A DNA stretch of 40,596 bases. It comes from a virus. The number at the start of each line of letters is the position of its first letter. The stretch's first letter is position 1. This document shows positions 21,785 through 28,579 of the stretch, in pieces. Location of the stretch: IMG/VR virus record IMGVR_UViG_3300046167_000087, positions 1 through 40,596 of that record, one strand, 5' to 3'. The position numbers and the translations under genes are program-made. Below the pieces are notes generated by a model. The model did not search any database and was not told the DNA's origin. It worked only from the letters and a program-made list of their open reading frames with translations.

Positions 21785-24286
21785 ATGGCAGGTTTTGCTA
21801 TGGATTTAGGTGACGAAGGTACAGCCTATGAGAAGGGTGTCAATGCACCTAGTGCCAGTGCTTCAGCAGCTGCAGCTCAAGGCATGGCTAACCTGACAAA
21901 AGGTTTGTTTGGTGCTATGGATGCATATTCCAAAGCACAAACTAGAGGTAAACCTACAGAAGCTTCTTTGAATAAAGCTGGCTTTGCTAATTTTGTCACA
22001 CAGTTAGACAAGCTTAAAGGTGTAACAGACCCAACACGCCTTAAGGCTGGTATTAACTCAGCTATATCCTCATATGAATCTTTAGGTTTTCAATTAGGTG
22101 ATCCTGAAGCTGATGCTGTATTCAGACGTACAGGTGTTGATATAAGTTCTCTAACCTTTAACCCTGCTATGGCAGCAGCTGAGGCAGCTAACAAACAGTT
22201 AATAGAAAACCCTGCATATATGTTCCTAGCTGAACAAAAGTTAAGTCAATCAGGTAAACCTTTCACAAGTCAAGATGTAGCCACTATAGCTTTAAACGAT
22301 ATGAAGGCTTCTGAAGCTGCTGCATTGTACATAACGTCAGCATCTAATATATCTAAGATGGAATTCCAAGAGTCATATATGCCTCATGCTAACAAAGTAC
22401 TACAGAACATTAGAGCTATTGCTTTAGTAGGTCTTCAAGCTGAAATAGCTGGTGGTGATGTCAGCCCTGAGTCTATGGTTCAACTAAGAACTAGCTTTGA
22501 TATAGCTAAGTCTCAACTTACAAGACCACTCAACATAACAGCTGATGAGTTCTCCCCTGTTAAATCACAGATTGACACATTAGATGCTCTTCTGGGTCGT
22601 CTTGAAACGTATGACAAAGATATGCTTACAGCTGAAACTATGGCAGCAATGGAGCCGATTTCTGCAGCCCTTCTAAAGCAAGCTAAAGTGTTAGGTAAGA
22701 CAGACCCGATATTAGCTCAAGCTTTATTGTCAGATAAAGTTGATTGGTCTACTTATGTTGCTAGGAAATGGCCTGAAATCTTAAAGACTTTAGAAAAGAC
22801 AGAAACTAAAGACACAGTGTACACTAACTTAAATGTATTTGATTTACCTGAAGCTGAAGTTGCTGCTGCTGTCATACTACACAACAATGAAGAAGTAGAA
22901 ATAGCCACAGACCGTAGTGATGAAGACAGATTAAATGCAATAAACAATGCTTTTGACTTTAAGGTGAAGTTAACACAACCAATAAACCTTAATCAACCTG
23001 AACATAGGGATTCATTCTTGAATGGTGTTGGTCAAGCTACAGTTAACGTTAGTACATCAAACAAACTCTTAAGTAAAGAAACGATGGACGTACTGTTTGA
23101 CAACGATGTATTTGACAAACTAAATATTGTCAAGAAGTTAGACCCTGAAGGCCATACCCTTGCTGTCAATCAGTTAAAGGATGCACTACAGTCTCAGTCT
23201 AATATCTTTGCTACCACAATGAAAGGTATTGTAGAGAGTACAGTATTTGAATTGACAGGTATTGGTGAGGTTAAACTGAAAGCTGAGAAAACTACAAGTC
23301 CTTCAGAGTGGGCTGGTGGTTTATTCCAAGCTAAAGCTGACAAGTATTATGGTGGTAATATCTACCGCATGATTAAAGATAGTGGTAGGGCTTTGTCAAC
23401 TGGTGAACGAACAGAGTTACGTGGTAGAGGTTGGGGTGTTGAGGCTCTAGGTAGAAACTACTCAGAGATTACACGAGCTAACAACCAGTTCAAGACATAT
23501 GCTAACTACTGGCGTAGGTTAGGTGGTGACCCATCTACTATGGAATCTATGATACTTACTCGTCAAGAGGATGATGCAACTCCAGTTGCTACTAACAACA
23601 ACTTAACAGCTGATCAGAATGCTGAGGTAACTGCAGCTATCAATGAAGATTTTATAGGTATACCCTTAGAAGACATTGACTTTGAGTCTAATGCTGAAGC
23701 TACACCTAAAGAACCTGACGAAGAGATTGTTACAAGTCCTATTGGTGGTTTAAACTTAGACAGCACATTAGATGAAATACTTATATCTGAAGGTGGTTTC
23801 CAGAATAGACCTAAAGATAAAGGAAACTATAGACCTGATGGTACTTTGATAGGAACTAACAGGGGTGTGACACCCAATTCTTTAGCAGAATTTAGAGGTG
23901 TTGATCCTAACACAATTACAGAAGCTGACATCAAAGCTGTGACAGAAGATGAAGCTCGTCAAATATTCAAACAAATATACTTTGACAAACCTAAACTTAA
24001 TCAGTTGCCTGTAAACTTACAAGAAGCTGTGTTTGATATGCAAATAAACTCAGGTCGAAATGCAGTTCGTATTCTACAAAAATTGGCTGGTATGCCTAAA
24101 GATAAACGAGATGGTTATGTAGGTCCTGAGACTTTAAAGGCTCTTCAAGGTGTTAATATAACTAACGCAGAGTATGCTGATGCTCGTATAGAGTTTTATA
24201 ATAACTTAGTTAAGTCTGACCCTGACCAGTACGGAGAGAACCTTGCTGGGTGGATAGCTAGAGCTAACAAATACAGGAATAAATAA
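21785..24286 (+). CDS. Large internal virion protein with C-terminal muramidase (gp16-like)
   Basis: An 833-aa protein. The first 600 residues are helical and Ala/Lys-rich like other core proteins. Residues about 660-830 form a GH108-type N-acetylmuramidase: DEILISEGGFQNRPKDKG supplies the conserved catalytic Glu in an E-G-G motif, followed by GTNRGVT and a C-terminal half with VGPETLKALQG like a PG_binding_3 domain. It would cut peptidoglycan during DNA entry. No separate endolysin gene is visible, so the domain may also serve lysis. The T7 counterpart gp16 carries a different lytic domain at its N-terminus. Its stop abuts the holin ATG. Confidence 0.8.
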   Translation: MAGFAMDLGDEGTAYEKGVNAPSASASAAAAQGMANLTKGLFGAMDAYSKAQTRGKPTEASLNKAGFANFVTQLDKLKGVTDPTRLKAGINSAISSYESLGFQLGDPEADAVFRRTGVDISSLTFNPAMAAAEAANKQLIENPAYMFLAEQKLSQSGKPFTSQDVATIALNDMKASEAAALYITSASNISKMEFQESYMPHANKVLQNIRAIALVGLQAEIAGGDVSPESMVQLRTSFDIAKSQLTRPLNITADEFSPVKSQIDTLDALLGRLETYDKDMLTAETMAAMEPISAALLKQAKVLGKTDPILAQALLSDKVDWSTYVARKWPEILKTLEKTETKDTVYTNLNVFDLPEAEVAAAVILHNNEEVEIATDRSDEDRLNAINNAFDFKVKLTQPINLNQPEHRDSFLNGVGQATVNVSTSNKLLSKETMDVLFDNDVFDKLNIVKKLDPEGHTLAVNQLKDALQSQSNIFATTMKGIVESTVFELTGIGEVKLKAEKTTSPSEWAGGLFQAKADKYYGGNIYRMIKDSGRALSTGERTELRGRGWGVEALGRNYSEITRANNQFKTYANYWRRLGGDPSTMESMILTRQEDDATPVATNNNLTADQNAEVTAAINEDFIGIPLEDIDFESNAEATPKEPDEEIVTSPIGGLNLDSTLDEILISEGGFQNRPKDKGNYRPDGTLIGTNRGVTPNSLAEFRGVDPNTITEADIKAVTEDEARQIFKQIYFDKPKLNQLPVNLQEAVFDMQINSGRNAVRILQKLAGMPKDKRDGYVGPETLKALQGVNITNAEYADARIEFYNNLVKSDPDQYGENLAGWIARANKYRNK

Positions 24287-24730
24287 ATGTTTGGATTACC
24301 ATTAGAACTAATTACAATGCTAGGCTCTACCGTTCTCGGTGGGGTCATGTCCATATGGGGTCAAAGCATTAAGGCTAAACAAGAGAACAACAAGATGCTC
24401 ATGGAACGAGCTAACTTTAATGCTGAACAAGTTAACATAGCTCGTGAAGCTGGTAAGACTGACAAACACTTTGCTTGGACACGTAGGCTTATAGCTCTAT
24501 CAGCTGTGTTTGCTATCATTGTACTACCTAAGTTAGTTGCTGTATTCTACCCTGAGATAAACGTTATCGTAGGTTACACTGAAGTTGAGGGTGGTATTAT
24601 TAACTGGCTGCTTGGTGCTAACGAAACTGTAAGATGGCAAGCTGCCTCTGGCTTTGTCATAACACCACTAGATACTCACATTGTGTCAGCTATTGTTGGC
24701 CTATACTTCGGAGCAGGGTTTACAAAATGA
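24287..24730 (+). CDS. Holin (three transmembrane segments)
   Basis: A 147-aa protein with hydrophobic segments at about residues 5-24 (LELITMLGSTVLGGVMSIWG), 67-88 (LIALSAVFAIIVLPKLVAVF) and 120-143 (VITPLDTHIVSAIVGLYFGA), separated by a charged helix. This is the Holin_3TMs layout. It would form the lysis pore or pass the muramidase to the periplasm. Its position, immediately after the muramidase-bearing protein and before the spanin-like pair, supports lysis. The stop overlaps the next ATG (ATGA). Confidence 0.75.
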   Translation: MFGLPLELITMLGSTVLGGVMSIWGQSIKAKQENNKMLMERANFNAEQVNIAREAGKTDKHFAWTRRLIALSAVFAIIVLPKLVAVFYPEINVIVGYTEVEGGIINWLLGANETVRWQAASGFVITPLDTHIVSAIVGLYFGAGFTK

Positions 24731-24993
24731 TGGACAAAGATACAGATTGGCACTTATCGAAGACAGTACCTGTTACTCTTGTAGTAGCTATCATCTGTCA
24801 AACAGTAGCTCTTGTATGGTATGTGTCATCACTTGACAACTCCGTTAAGAACAACGCCCGTGAGATACTTAGACATGAGGTACGTATAGATACTTTAGAT
24901 AGGGTTGTACAGTCTCAAGCTTTAACCCTAGCTCGTATTGATGAGAACATTAAGTCAATCAGGCTTATGATGGAAGACAACAGACGTGATTAA
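24727..24993 (+). CDS. Probable inner-membrane spanin (i-spanin-like)
   Basis: An 88-aa protein. The start is set at the ATG overlapping the holin stop; a second ATG follows directly. It has one transmembrane segment at about residues 14-33 (TVPVTLVVAIICQTVALVWY), then a periplasmic coiled coil (SVKNNAREILRHEVRIDTLD to ENIKSIRLMMEDN). This is the i-spanin layout, and a small lipoprotein gene overlaps its end. The assignment is by architecture; a small structural membrane protein is the alternative. Confidence 0.55.
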   Translation: MMDKDTDWHLSKTVPVTLVVAIICQTVALVWYVSSLDNSVKNNAREILRHEVRIDTLDRVVQSQALTLARIDENIKSIRLMMEDNRRD

Positions 24994-25204
24994 ATATTAC
25001 CTCGTATTAGCTTTGGTATTGATTGCCTGTACGTCCACAATAATACAGTTCCCTTCGGTATGTCCTAACAACGAGCCTAAATGTCAAAGAAATTTAAATG
25101 CACAAACACTATCTCTTATCGGTAAAGATGAAGCAGCTGTCCAGCTTATGTGCCAAGACTCTAATATTAAAGATGTTCTTGGTGACCAGTGTACTAGCCA
25201 ATGA
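24986..25204 (+). CDS. Small lipoprotein, probable outer-membrane spanin
   Basis: A 72-aa protein with a GTG start, overlapping the previous gene by 8 nt. It has a short signal peptide MIKYYLVLALVLIACTS with lipobox L-I-A-C (Cys at residue 15), then a short periplasmic part with three further cysteines and a Pro-rich region (FPSVCPNNEP). Lipoproteins overlapping a TM-plus-coiled-coil gene are the standard o-spanin arrangement. About 77 nt of its 3' end also encode the signal peptide of the next gene. Confidence 0.55.
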   Translation: MIKYYLVLALVLIACTSTIIQFPSVCPNNEPKCQRNLNAQTLSLIGKDEAAVQLMCQDSNIKDVLGDQCTSQ

Positions 25205-25841
25205 TGTTACAGGTGACTTCAGTAACAATTACCAAGACAGTACAGTAGACAGTAACAACACAGACGAAACTGTTACCAACAACTACAATGCGACAGGTGC
25301 AGGGGATAAAGCTCCTGTCATGTCCAGTATAGCACCTACGATTATGGGTGGCGGTGGTAACGACTCATGCTTAATGCCAAATTCTGTAGGCATACAGTTA
25401 AGTGTCATAGGTTTGTCATCGGGTGGTATGCAGCAAGACAACTCCTGTAACAGGCGTAAGAATGCTAGGCTATTAGGAGCACCTCAGCAAGTAGGAGGTT
25501 TAGGTTTACAGATTTCTGGCATCAGTATTTTATGTGCAGATCCAGCTGTATTTAAGGCGATGGTTTTAGCTAATACGCCCTGCCCTGTAAACGATTTCAA
25601 AACTGGTAAACTTCTTATGGGTAAGAATGCTTTACTAAAGTATAGAGAGAATCCTTCCGTTTATGTGGTGGGGTATGAAGATGACAAACAATTTTGGGAC
25701 ACCTTGTTAAAGGTAGGAGAGGACATAGAATCAAATGAAGAGTCAGATGAAAAAACTACTGTTAGCAAGCTCAGTCTTAGTGACCGTTTCAGGACAAGCA
25801 AACGCACAGACAGGAGAAGAGAAACTACAAGCACTGATTGA
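25128..25841 (+). CDS. Secreted conserved phage protein 1
   Basis: 237 aa if started at the ATG at 25128. The N-terminus KQLSSLCAKTLILKMFLVTS ending VLA-ND reads as a signal peptide with cleavage after Ala. A longer frame opens at 25098, and an ATG at 25173 is too short to supply the signal. The mature part has an Asn/Thr-rich start (GDFSNNYQDSTVDSNNTDE), then a core with MGGGGNDSCLMP, CNRRKNARLLGAPQQVGG and NTPCPV, a pattern I recall from unclassified marine phage proteins. Paired cysteines suit the periplasm. The last 107 nt overlap the next gene, and the tail there is low-complexity Ser/Thr/Arg. The function is unknown. Confidence 0.6.
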   Translation: MKQLSSLCAKTLILKMFLVTSVLANDVTGDFSNNYQDSTVDSNNTDETVTNNYNATGAGDKAPVMSSIAPTIMGGGGNDSCLMPNSVGIQLSVIGLSSGGMQQDNSCNRRKNARLLGAPQQVGGLGLQISGISILCADPAVFKAMVLANTPCPVNDFKTGKLLMGKNALLKYRENPSVYVVGYEDDKQFWDTLLKVGEDIESNEESDEKTTVSKLSLSDRFRTSKRTDRRRETTSTD

Positions 25842-26559
25842 TAGCATTAATGTTATAGATAACAGACTACAGTTGTCAATTCAGTTAGGTGTCGGTGCTG
25901 TAGGTTATGCTGAAGTTGGTGGTGTCATAGTAGACGGATCATTAGATGATGGTCATATTTCTTCTGCTATGCTTACAGCTTACCTAGATGCTGTCGATCA
26001 GGTAATGGAGCATGATTATGCTACAGCTACATCAGCTGAACAACTCTTCGTACAAGAACATGTAGCTGCTATGAACAACTTAGCCTTAGCTGTTGACACA
26101 TTGGTTGATGCTGCAGATGTTCTTATGACAGCTACATCGGTTGCAGAAGTTGCAATGGAAGCTGACACAGCACCTGAACAGGTAGCTCTACAGGACATGC
26201 TTGCTACAGAGGAGTACTCTATAGATGCAGCTGAAGTAGCCACATACAACCAAGCATTAGATTCTGTTGAAGGTTATGCTCAACAAGCTGGTGCATTTAT
26301 GGCAGCTGCTAACACTGACAGCCTTACAGCAAGCATTGACAGTTATGCAGCACAAAACAACATTGTCATAGGTAACTATTCAGCCTTAACATACACACAA
26401 AGTGTAGATGAATTTGTCATTACATGGGATAACTACGGTAATGCTACAGGTTGGAACGGTTATCTAACAGATGAAATGAAAGACTCTGATGACATCTACG
26501 GTGCTGCTACATATATAATGCAACACGGTTCATTAGCTAACAGTGATCCACAGCCATGA
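25735..26559 (+). CDS. Secreted Ala-rich phage protein 2
   Basis: A 274-aa protein with a clear signal peptide MKKLLLASSVLVTVSGQANA-Q (a second ATG at 25747 starts exactly at MKKLLL). The mature part is acidic, Ala-rich and largely helical with repeated AA-D-VL patterns, then an aromatic C-terminal domain (FVITWDNYGNATGWNGYLTD). Export to the periplasm or envelope is well supported; the function is unknown. The start lies 107 nt inside the previous gene and the stop overlaps the next ATG by 4 nt. Confidence 0.65.
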   Translation: MKSQMKKLLLASSVLVTVSGQANAQTGEEKLQALIDSINVIDNRLQLSIQLGVGAVGYAEVGGVIVDGSLDDGHISSAMLTAYLDAVDQVMEHDYATATSAEQLFVQEHVAAMNNLALAVDTLVDAADVLMTATSVAEVAMEADTAPEQVALQDMLATEEYSIDAAEVATYNQALDSVEGYAQQAGAFMAAANTDSLTASIDSYAAQNNIVIGNYSALTYTQSVDEFVITWDNYGNATGWNGYLTDEMKDSDDIYGAATYIMQHGSLANSDPQP

Positions 26560-27008
26560 TAGAAGATACTGAAGTAAAAGTTGGTGGGTTTACATTCAAA
26601 GGGTGGTACATAGCTGCTGCCCTACCCATCTTAGGTTCTCTTAGTGGTGGTATATACTACGGCTATGACACATTACAAAGGTTCTATGCTGTTGAGTCAG
26701 GCATTGAGACAGTTGTCACTAAGTCAGGAACATTTGATAAGAAAGCTGGGGATTTGAGTTCCCGTATTCAAACACTAGAACAGGCGGTACAAGACAATGA
26801 TGTTAGAGGGCTTAACACAAGGTTATCAACGATTAGTACACAGATGCAAACAATCTTGGAACAACAGAAAGACTTGCTTGACTTACGTAGTCAAGTTGAG
26901 AGATCGACTGGGATCACTGATAGTTTGGGTAATAAGCTTGACAAATACCAAACAGAAATAGATGATATATGGAAAGCATACGATTCTTTAGTAGATAACC
27001 CACTCTAA
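26556..27008 (+). CDS. Single-pass membrane coiled-coil protein
   Basis: A 150-aa protein overlapping the previous stop (ATGA). It has a short cytoplasmic start (IEDTEVKVGGFTFKG), a transmembrane segment at about residues 17-37 (WYIAAALPILGSLSGGIYYG), and a long coiled coil (about 60-130, SSRIQTLEQAVQDNDVRGL to GNKLDKYQTEIDDIWKAYD). The sequence family occurs in marine phages in a similar place. It could bridge inner membrane and periplasm like a second spanin, or act in superinfection control. Neither is shown. Confidence 0.6.
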   Translation: MIEDTEVKVGGFTFKGWYIAAALPILGSLSGGIYYGYDTLQRFYAVESGIETVVTKSGTFDKKAGDLSSRIQTLEQAVQDNDVRGLNTRLSTISTQMQTILEQQKDLLDLRSQVERSTGITDSLGNKLDKYQTEIDDIWKAYDSLVDNPL

Positions 27009-27026
27009 ATAACGAAAGGTAAGAAC

Positions 27027-27278
27027 GTGCCTAAGAAACTTAACAAAGCTAAGATGAAGTGTAACTCCCCTAGGACTACACCAAGTCACAAAACTAAGTC
27101 ACATGTTGTCAAAGCTTGTGCTGGTGGTAAAGAAAAGATTATTAGGTTTGGACAGAAGGGTGTCAAAGGTAGTCCGAAAGGATCAGCTAGAAACAAAGCA
27201 TTCAAGGCACGTCATGCTAAGAACATTAAAAAAGGTAAGATGAGTGCAGCTTACTGGGCTAACAAGGTGAAGTGGTAA
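27027..27278 (+). CDS. Small basic conserved phage protein
   Basis: An 83-aa protein with a GTG start preceded by GAAAGG. It is very Lys-rich with conserved CNSPRTTPSHKTKSHVVKAC and RFGQKGVKGSPKG, ending GKMSAAYWANKVKW. This pattern is widespread in T4- and T7-like marine phages as an unnamed small protein. It is probably nucleic-acid binding or virion-packaged given its charge. It overlaps the next start by one base (TAATG). Confidence 0.65.
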   Translation: MPKKLNKAKMKCNSPRTTPSHKTKSHVVKACAGGKEKIIRFGQKGVKGSPKGSARNKAFKARHAKNIKKGKMSAAYWANKVKW

Positions 27279-27439
27279 TGGCTAATAAACAACCCGTATG
27301 GAAAAAGAAACGTCCTAAGTCTTTAGGTAAATCTAAACCGTTGACAGATGGACAAAAGAAAAAGGCTAGAGCTAGAGCATCTAGAGCTGGTAGGAAATAC
27401 CCTAATATGATTGACAATATGTGGGCGGCTAAACAATAA
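27278..27439 (+). CDS. Very small basic protein
   Basis: A 53-aa protein starting at TAATG. It begins MANKQPVWKKKRPKSLGKSK, then QKKKARARASRAGRKYPNMI and ends DNMWAAKQ. The ARARASRAGRKYPN-DNM pattern is one I recall from small phage proteins found near structural genes. About a third of the residues are Lys or Arg. The GGAGAA after its stop is the ribosome binding site of the next tiny gene. Confidence 0.6.
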   Translation: MANKQPVWKKKRPKSLGKSKPLTDGQKKKARARASRAGRKYPNMIDNMWAAKQ

Positions 27440-27451
27440 AGGAGAAACGTT

Positions 27452-27541
27452 ATGCCATATAAGAACGGAAAGAAAGTTCCCTACGGTAAGGGTACAAATA
27501 AAAAGAAACCTGTTAAAAAGAAACCAATGAAAAAGAAATAA
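27452..27541 (+). CDS. 29-aa Lys-rich micro-protein
   Basis: The frame has AAAGGAG 8-10 nt upstream of the ATG and ends right before the terminator. The sequence starts MPYKNGKKVPYGKGTNKKKP and ends KKPMKKK, so about half of the residues are lysine. It is the last gene of the rightward block. It could be a DNA-condensing or packaged peptide. The strong ribosome binding site is the main evidence that it is translated. Confidence 0.5.
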   Translation: MPYKNGKKVPYGKGTNKKKPVKKKPMKKK

Positions 27542-27545
27542 AGAA

Positions 27546-27585
27546 AAGCCCCAAGGAGAAATCCAAGGGGCTTAATACTTTTATG
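27546..27585. terminator. Terminator between convergent late and early blocks
   Basis: AAGCCCC (27546-27552) pairs with GGGGCTT (27567-27573). Rightward it is followed by AATACTTTT; leftward, the complement gives TTTTCTTTATTTC. It can therefore stop both the rightward late transcripts and the leftward early transcripts, which meet here. Confidence 0.75.
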
Positions 27586-27769
27586 TGTCAATGTACCAAC
27601 TTAAACATTGGAATGCTTTTATATTCCAATCCTCTATTGTGAGCAACTCTCTTACACCAATCCTTAAACTGTATTCACAATCATCCATGTTGTCATAGAC
27701 TGTCTGGTCAGTTGAAGTTAAACAGGTTGTTGTCTCCAAGTAACACAGCAATATAATAGGGGTAAACAT
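27581..27769 (-). CDS. Small hypothetical with hydrophobic N-terminus
   Basis: A 62-aa protein, last gene of the leftward block. It begins MFTPIILLCYLETTTCLTST, a short hydrophobic stretch that might act as a weak signal or membrane anchor, and has four cysteines in total. The rest includes DDCEYSLRIGVRELLTIED. It overlaps the upstream stop by one base. I do not recognise a family. Confidence 0.4.
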   Translation of the reverse strand: MFTPIILLCYLETTTCLTSTDQTVYDNMDDCEYSLRIGVRELLTIEDWNIKAFQCLSWYIDT

Positions 27770-28029
27770 TATTCACCTTCCATTTCCTTTATAAGATATT
27801 CTAAGTACCATTTGGCTTTCCTTAGGTCTTCTACAGGTTTACCTTTGTACCTGTATCTATGCATATACTTCTTAGCATTACCTTCTAGGTAACCCATGAA
27901 CATCATGTGATCCATGTTGTCCCTCATATATTCTATGCATTCTATCCTACCGTTACCGTAGTGTGGTGGTTGGTTGACAACATCTTCCTCTACCTCATCA
28001 CGCAGAGCATCCAAGTTCCATTTAGCCAT
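27769..28029 (-). CDS. DUF3310 protein
   Basis: An 86-aa protein. The signature VNQPPHYGNGRIECIEYMRD (about residues 18-37), NAKKYMHRYRYKGKPVEDLR and KAKWYLEYLI is the DUF3310 pattern, a short family found in very many phages and sometimes annotated as a nucleotide kinase-like protein without proof. It sits with nucleotide metabolism genes (RNR, MazG-like), which suits a nucleotide-related role. Start and stop are tightly overlapped with neighbours. Confidence 0.8.
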   Translation of the reverse strand: MAKWNLDALRDEVEEDVVNQPPHYGNGRIECIEYMRDNMDHMMFMGYLEGNAKKYMHRYRYKGKPVEDLRKAKWYLEYLIKEMEGE

Positions 28030-28487
28030 TATACATCTTCTTTCTCTAAGTTAATTAATTCAGCATCTGTGTATGGAATATGAAAGAACTTCTCACCTTT
28101 AGTAATGTACCTACCCTTAGCTTCTTTAAGGCTTTCTTCTGTTAGTAAGGTGTCTTTAATTCTCCATGCTTGCTGCATGTCAGCCCTGAAGATATAGAAG
28201 TTAAGCACACCATTCTTTTCTTTGTATAGTTTGACAAGCCTACCCTTACGTTCAGGTAATCTTATCTCTGCCCAGTTAGTATTCCAATCACCCTTCCAAC
28301 CTGTCTTAACCTCAGCCTCATTGAAGTAGGTGTAGTCACCTTTCTGAGATACAACATCCACATTGAAGTTCTCTTCAGTACTGACAATAGTATGACCTAC
28401 ACTGGTGAGGTACTCGACTAATCTGTCTTTAGCCTTACCATCATATGCTTCATACAATGCCCTACTGAATTGTCTTTTAACTGCCAT
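28029..28487 (-). CDS. PD-(D/E)XK-type nuclease
   Basis: A 152-aa protein. Asp44 (NVDVV) followed by EAEVK (E59, K61) gives the D...E-x-K core of PD-(D/E)XK nucleases, with a preceding helix (KAKDRLVEYLTSVGH) and a basic second half (RLPERKGRLVKLYKEKNGVL). It is likely to act on DNA in recombination, repair or host DNA breakdown. The exact substrate cannot be told from sequence. It is encoded downstream of RNR after a hairpin at 28521-28540. Confidence 0.65.
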   Translation of the reverse strand: MAVKRQFSRALYEAYDGKAKDRLVEYLTSVGHTIVSTEENFNVDVVSQKGDYTYFNEAEVKTGWKGDWNTNWAEIRLPERKGRLVKLYKEKNGVLNFYIFRADMQQAWRIKDTLLTEESLKEAKGRYITKGEKFFHIPYTDAELINLEKEDV

Positions 28488-28520
28488 TTGTATTCCCTTT
28501 ACTCTAATACTTTATACTAA

Positions 28521-28540
28521 CCCTTGGAATAAACCAAGGG
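28521..28540 (-). terminator. Hairpin between RNR and the downstream nuclease gene
   Basis: CCCTTGG and CCAAGGG pair perfectly over an AATAAA loop. In the leftward direction the tail is TTAGTATAAAG, a weak T tract, so it may only partly terminate. A promoter-like TTGACA (28577-28572) with TGTAGT 17 nt on lies just upstream, so the hairpin could also protect the 5' end of a new transcript. Confidence 0.5.
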
Positions 28541-28579
28541 CTAATATTACTACAACATATATACCTACTGATGTCAACA

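Noticed and set aside
24634-24726. Upstream extension of the i-spanin-like frame
   Set aside because: This part lies wholly inside the holin gene. The coupled ATG at the holin stop gives the expected membrane protein layout.
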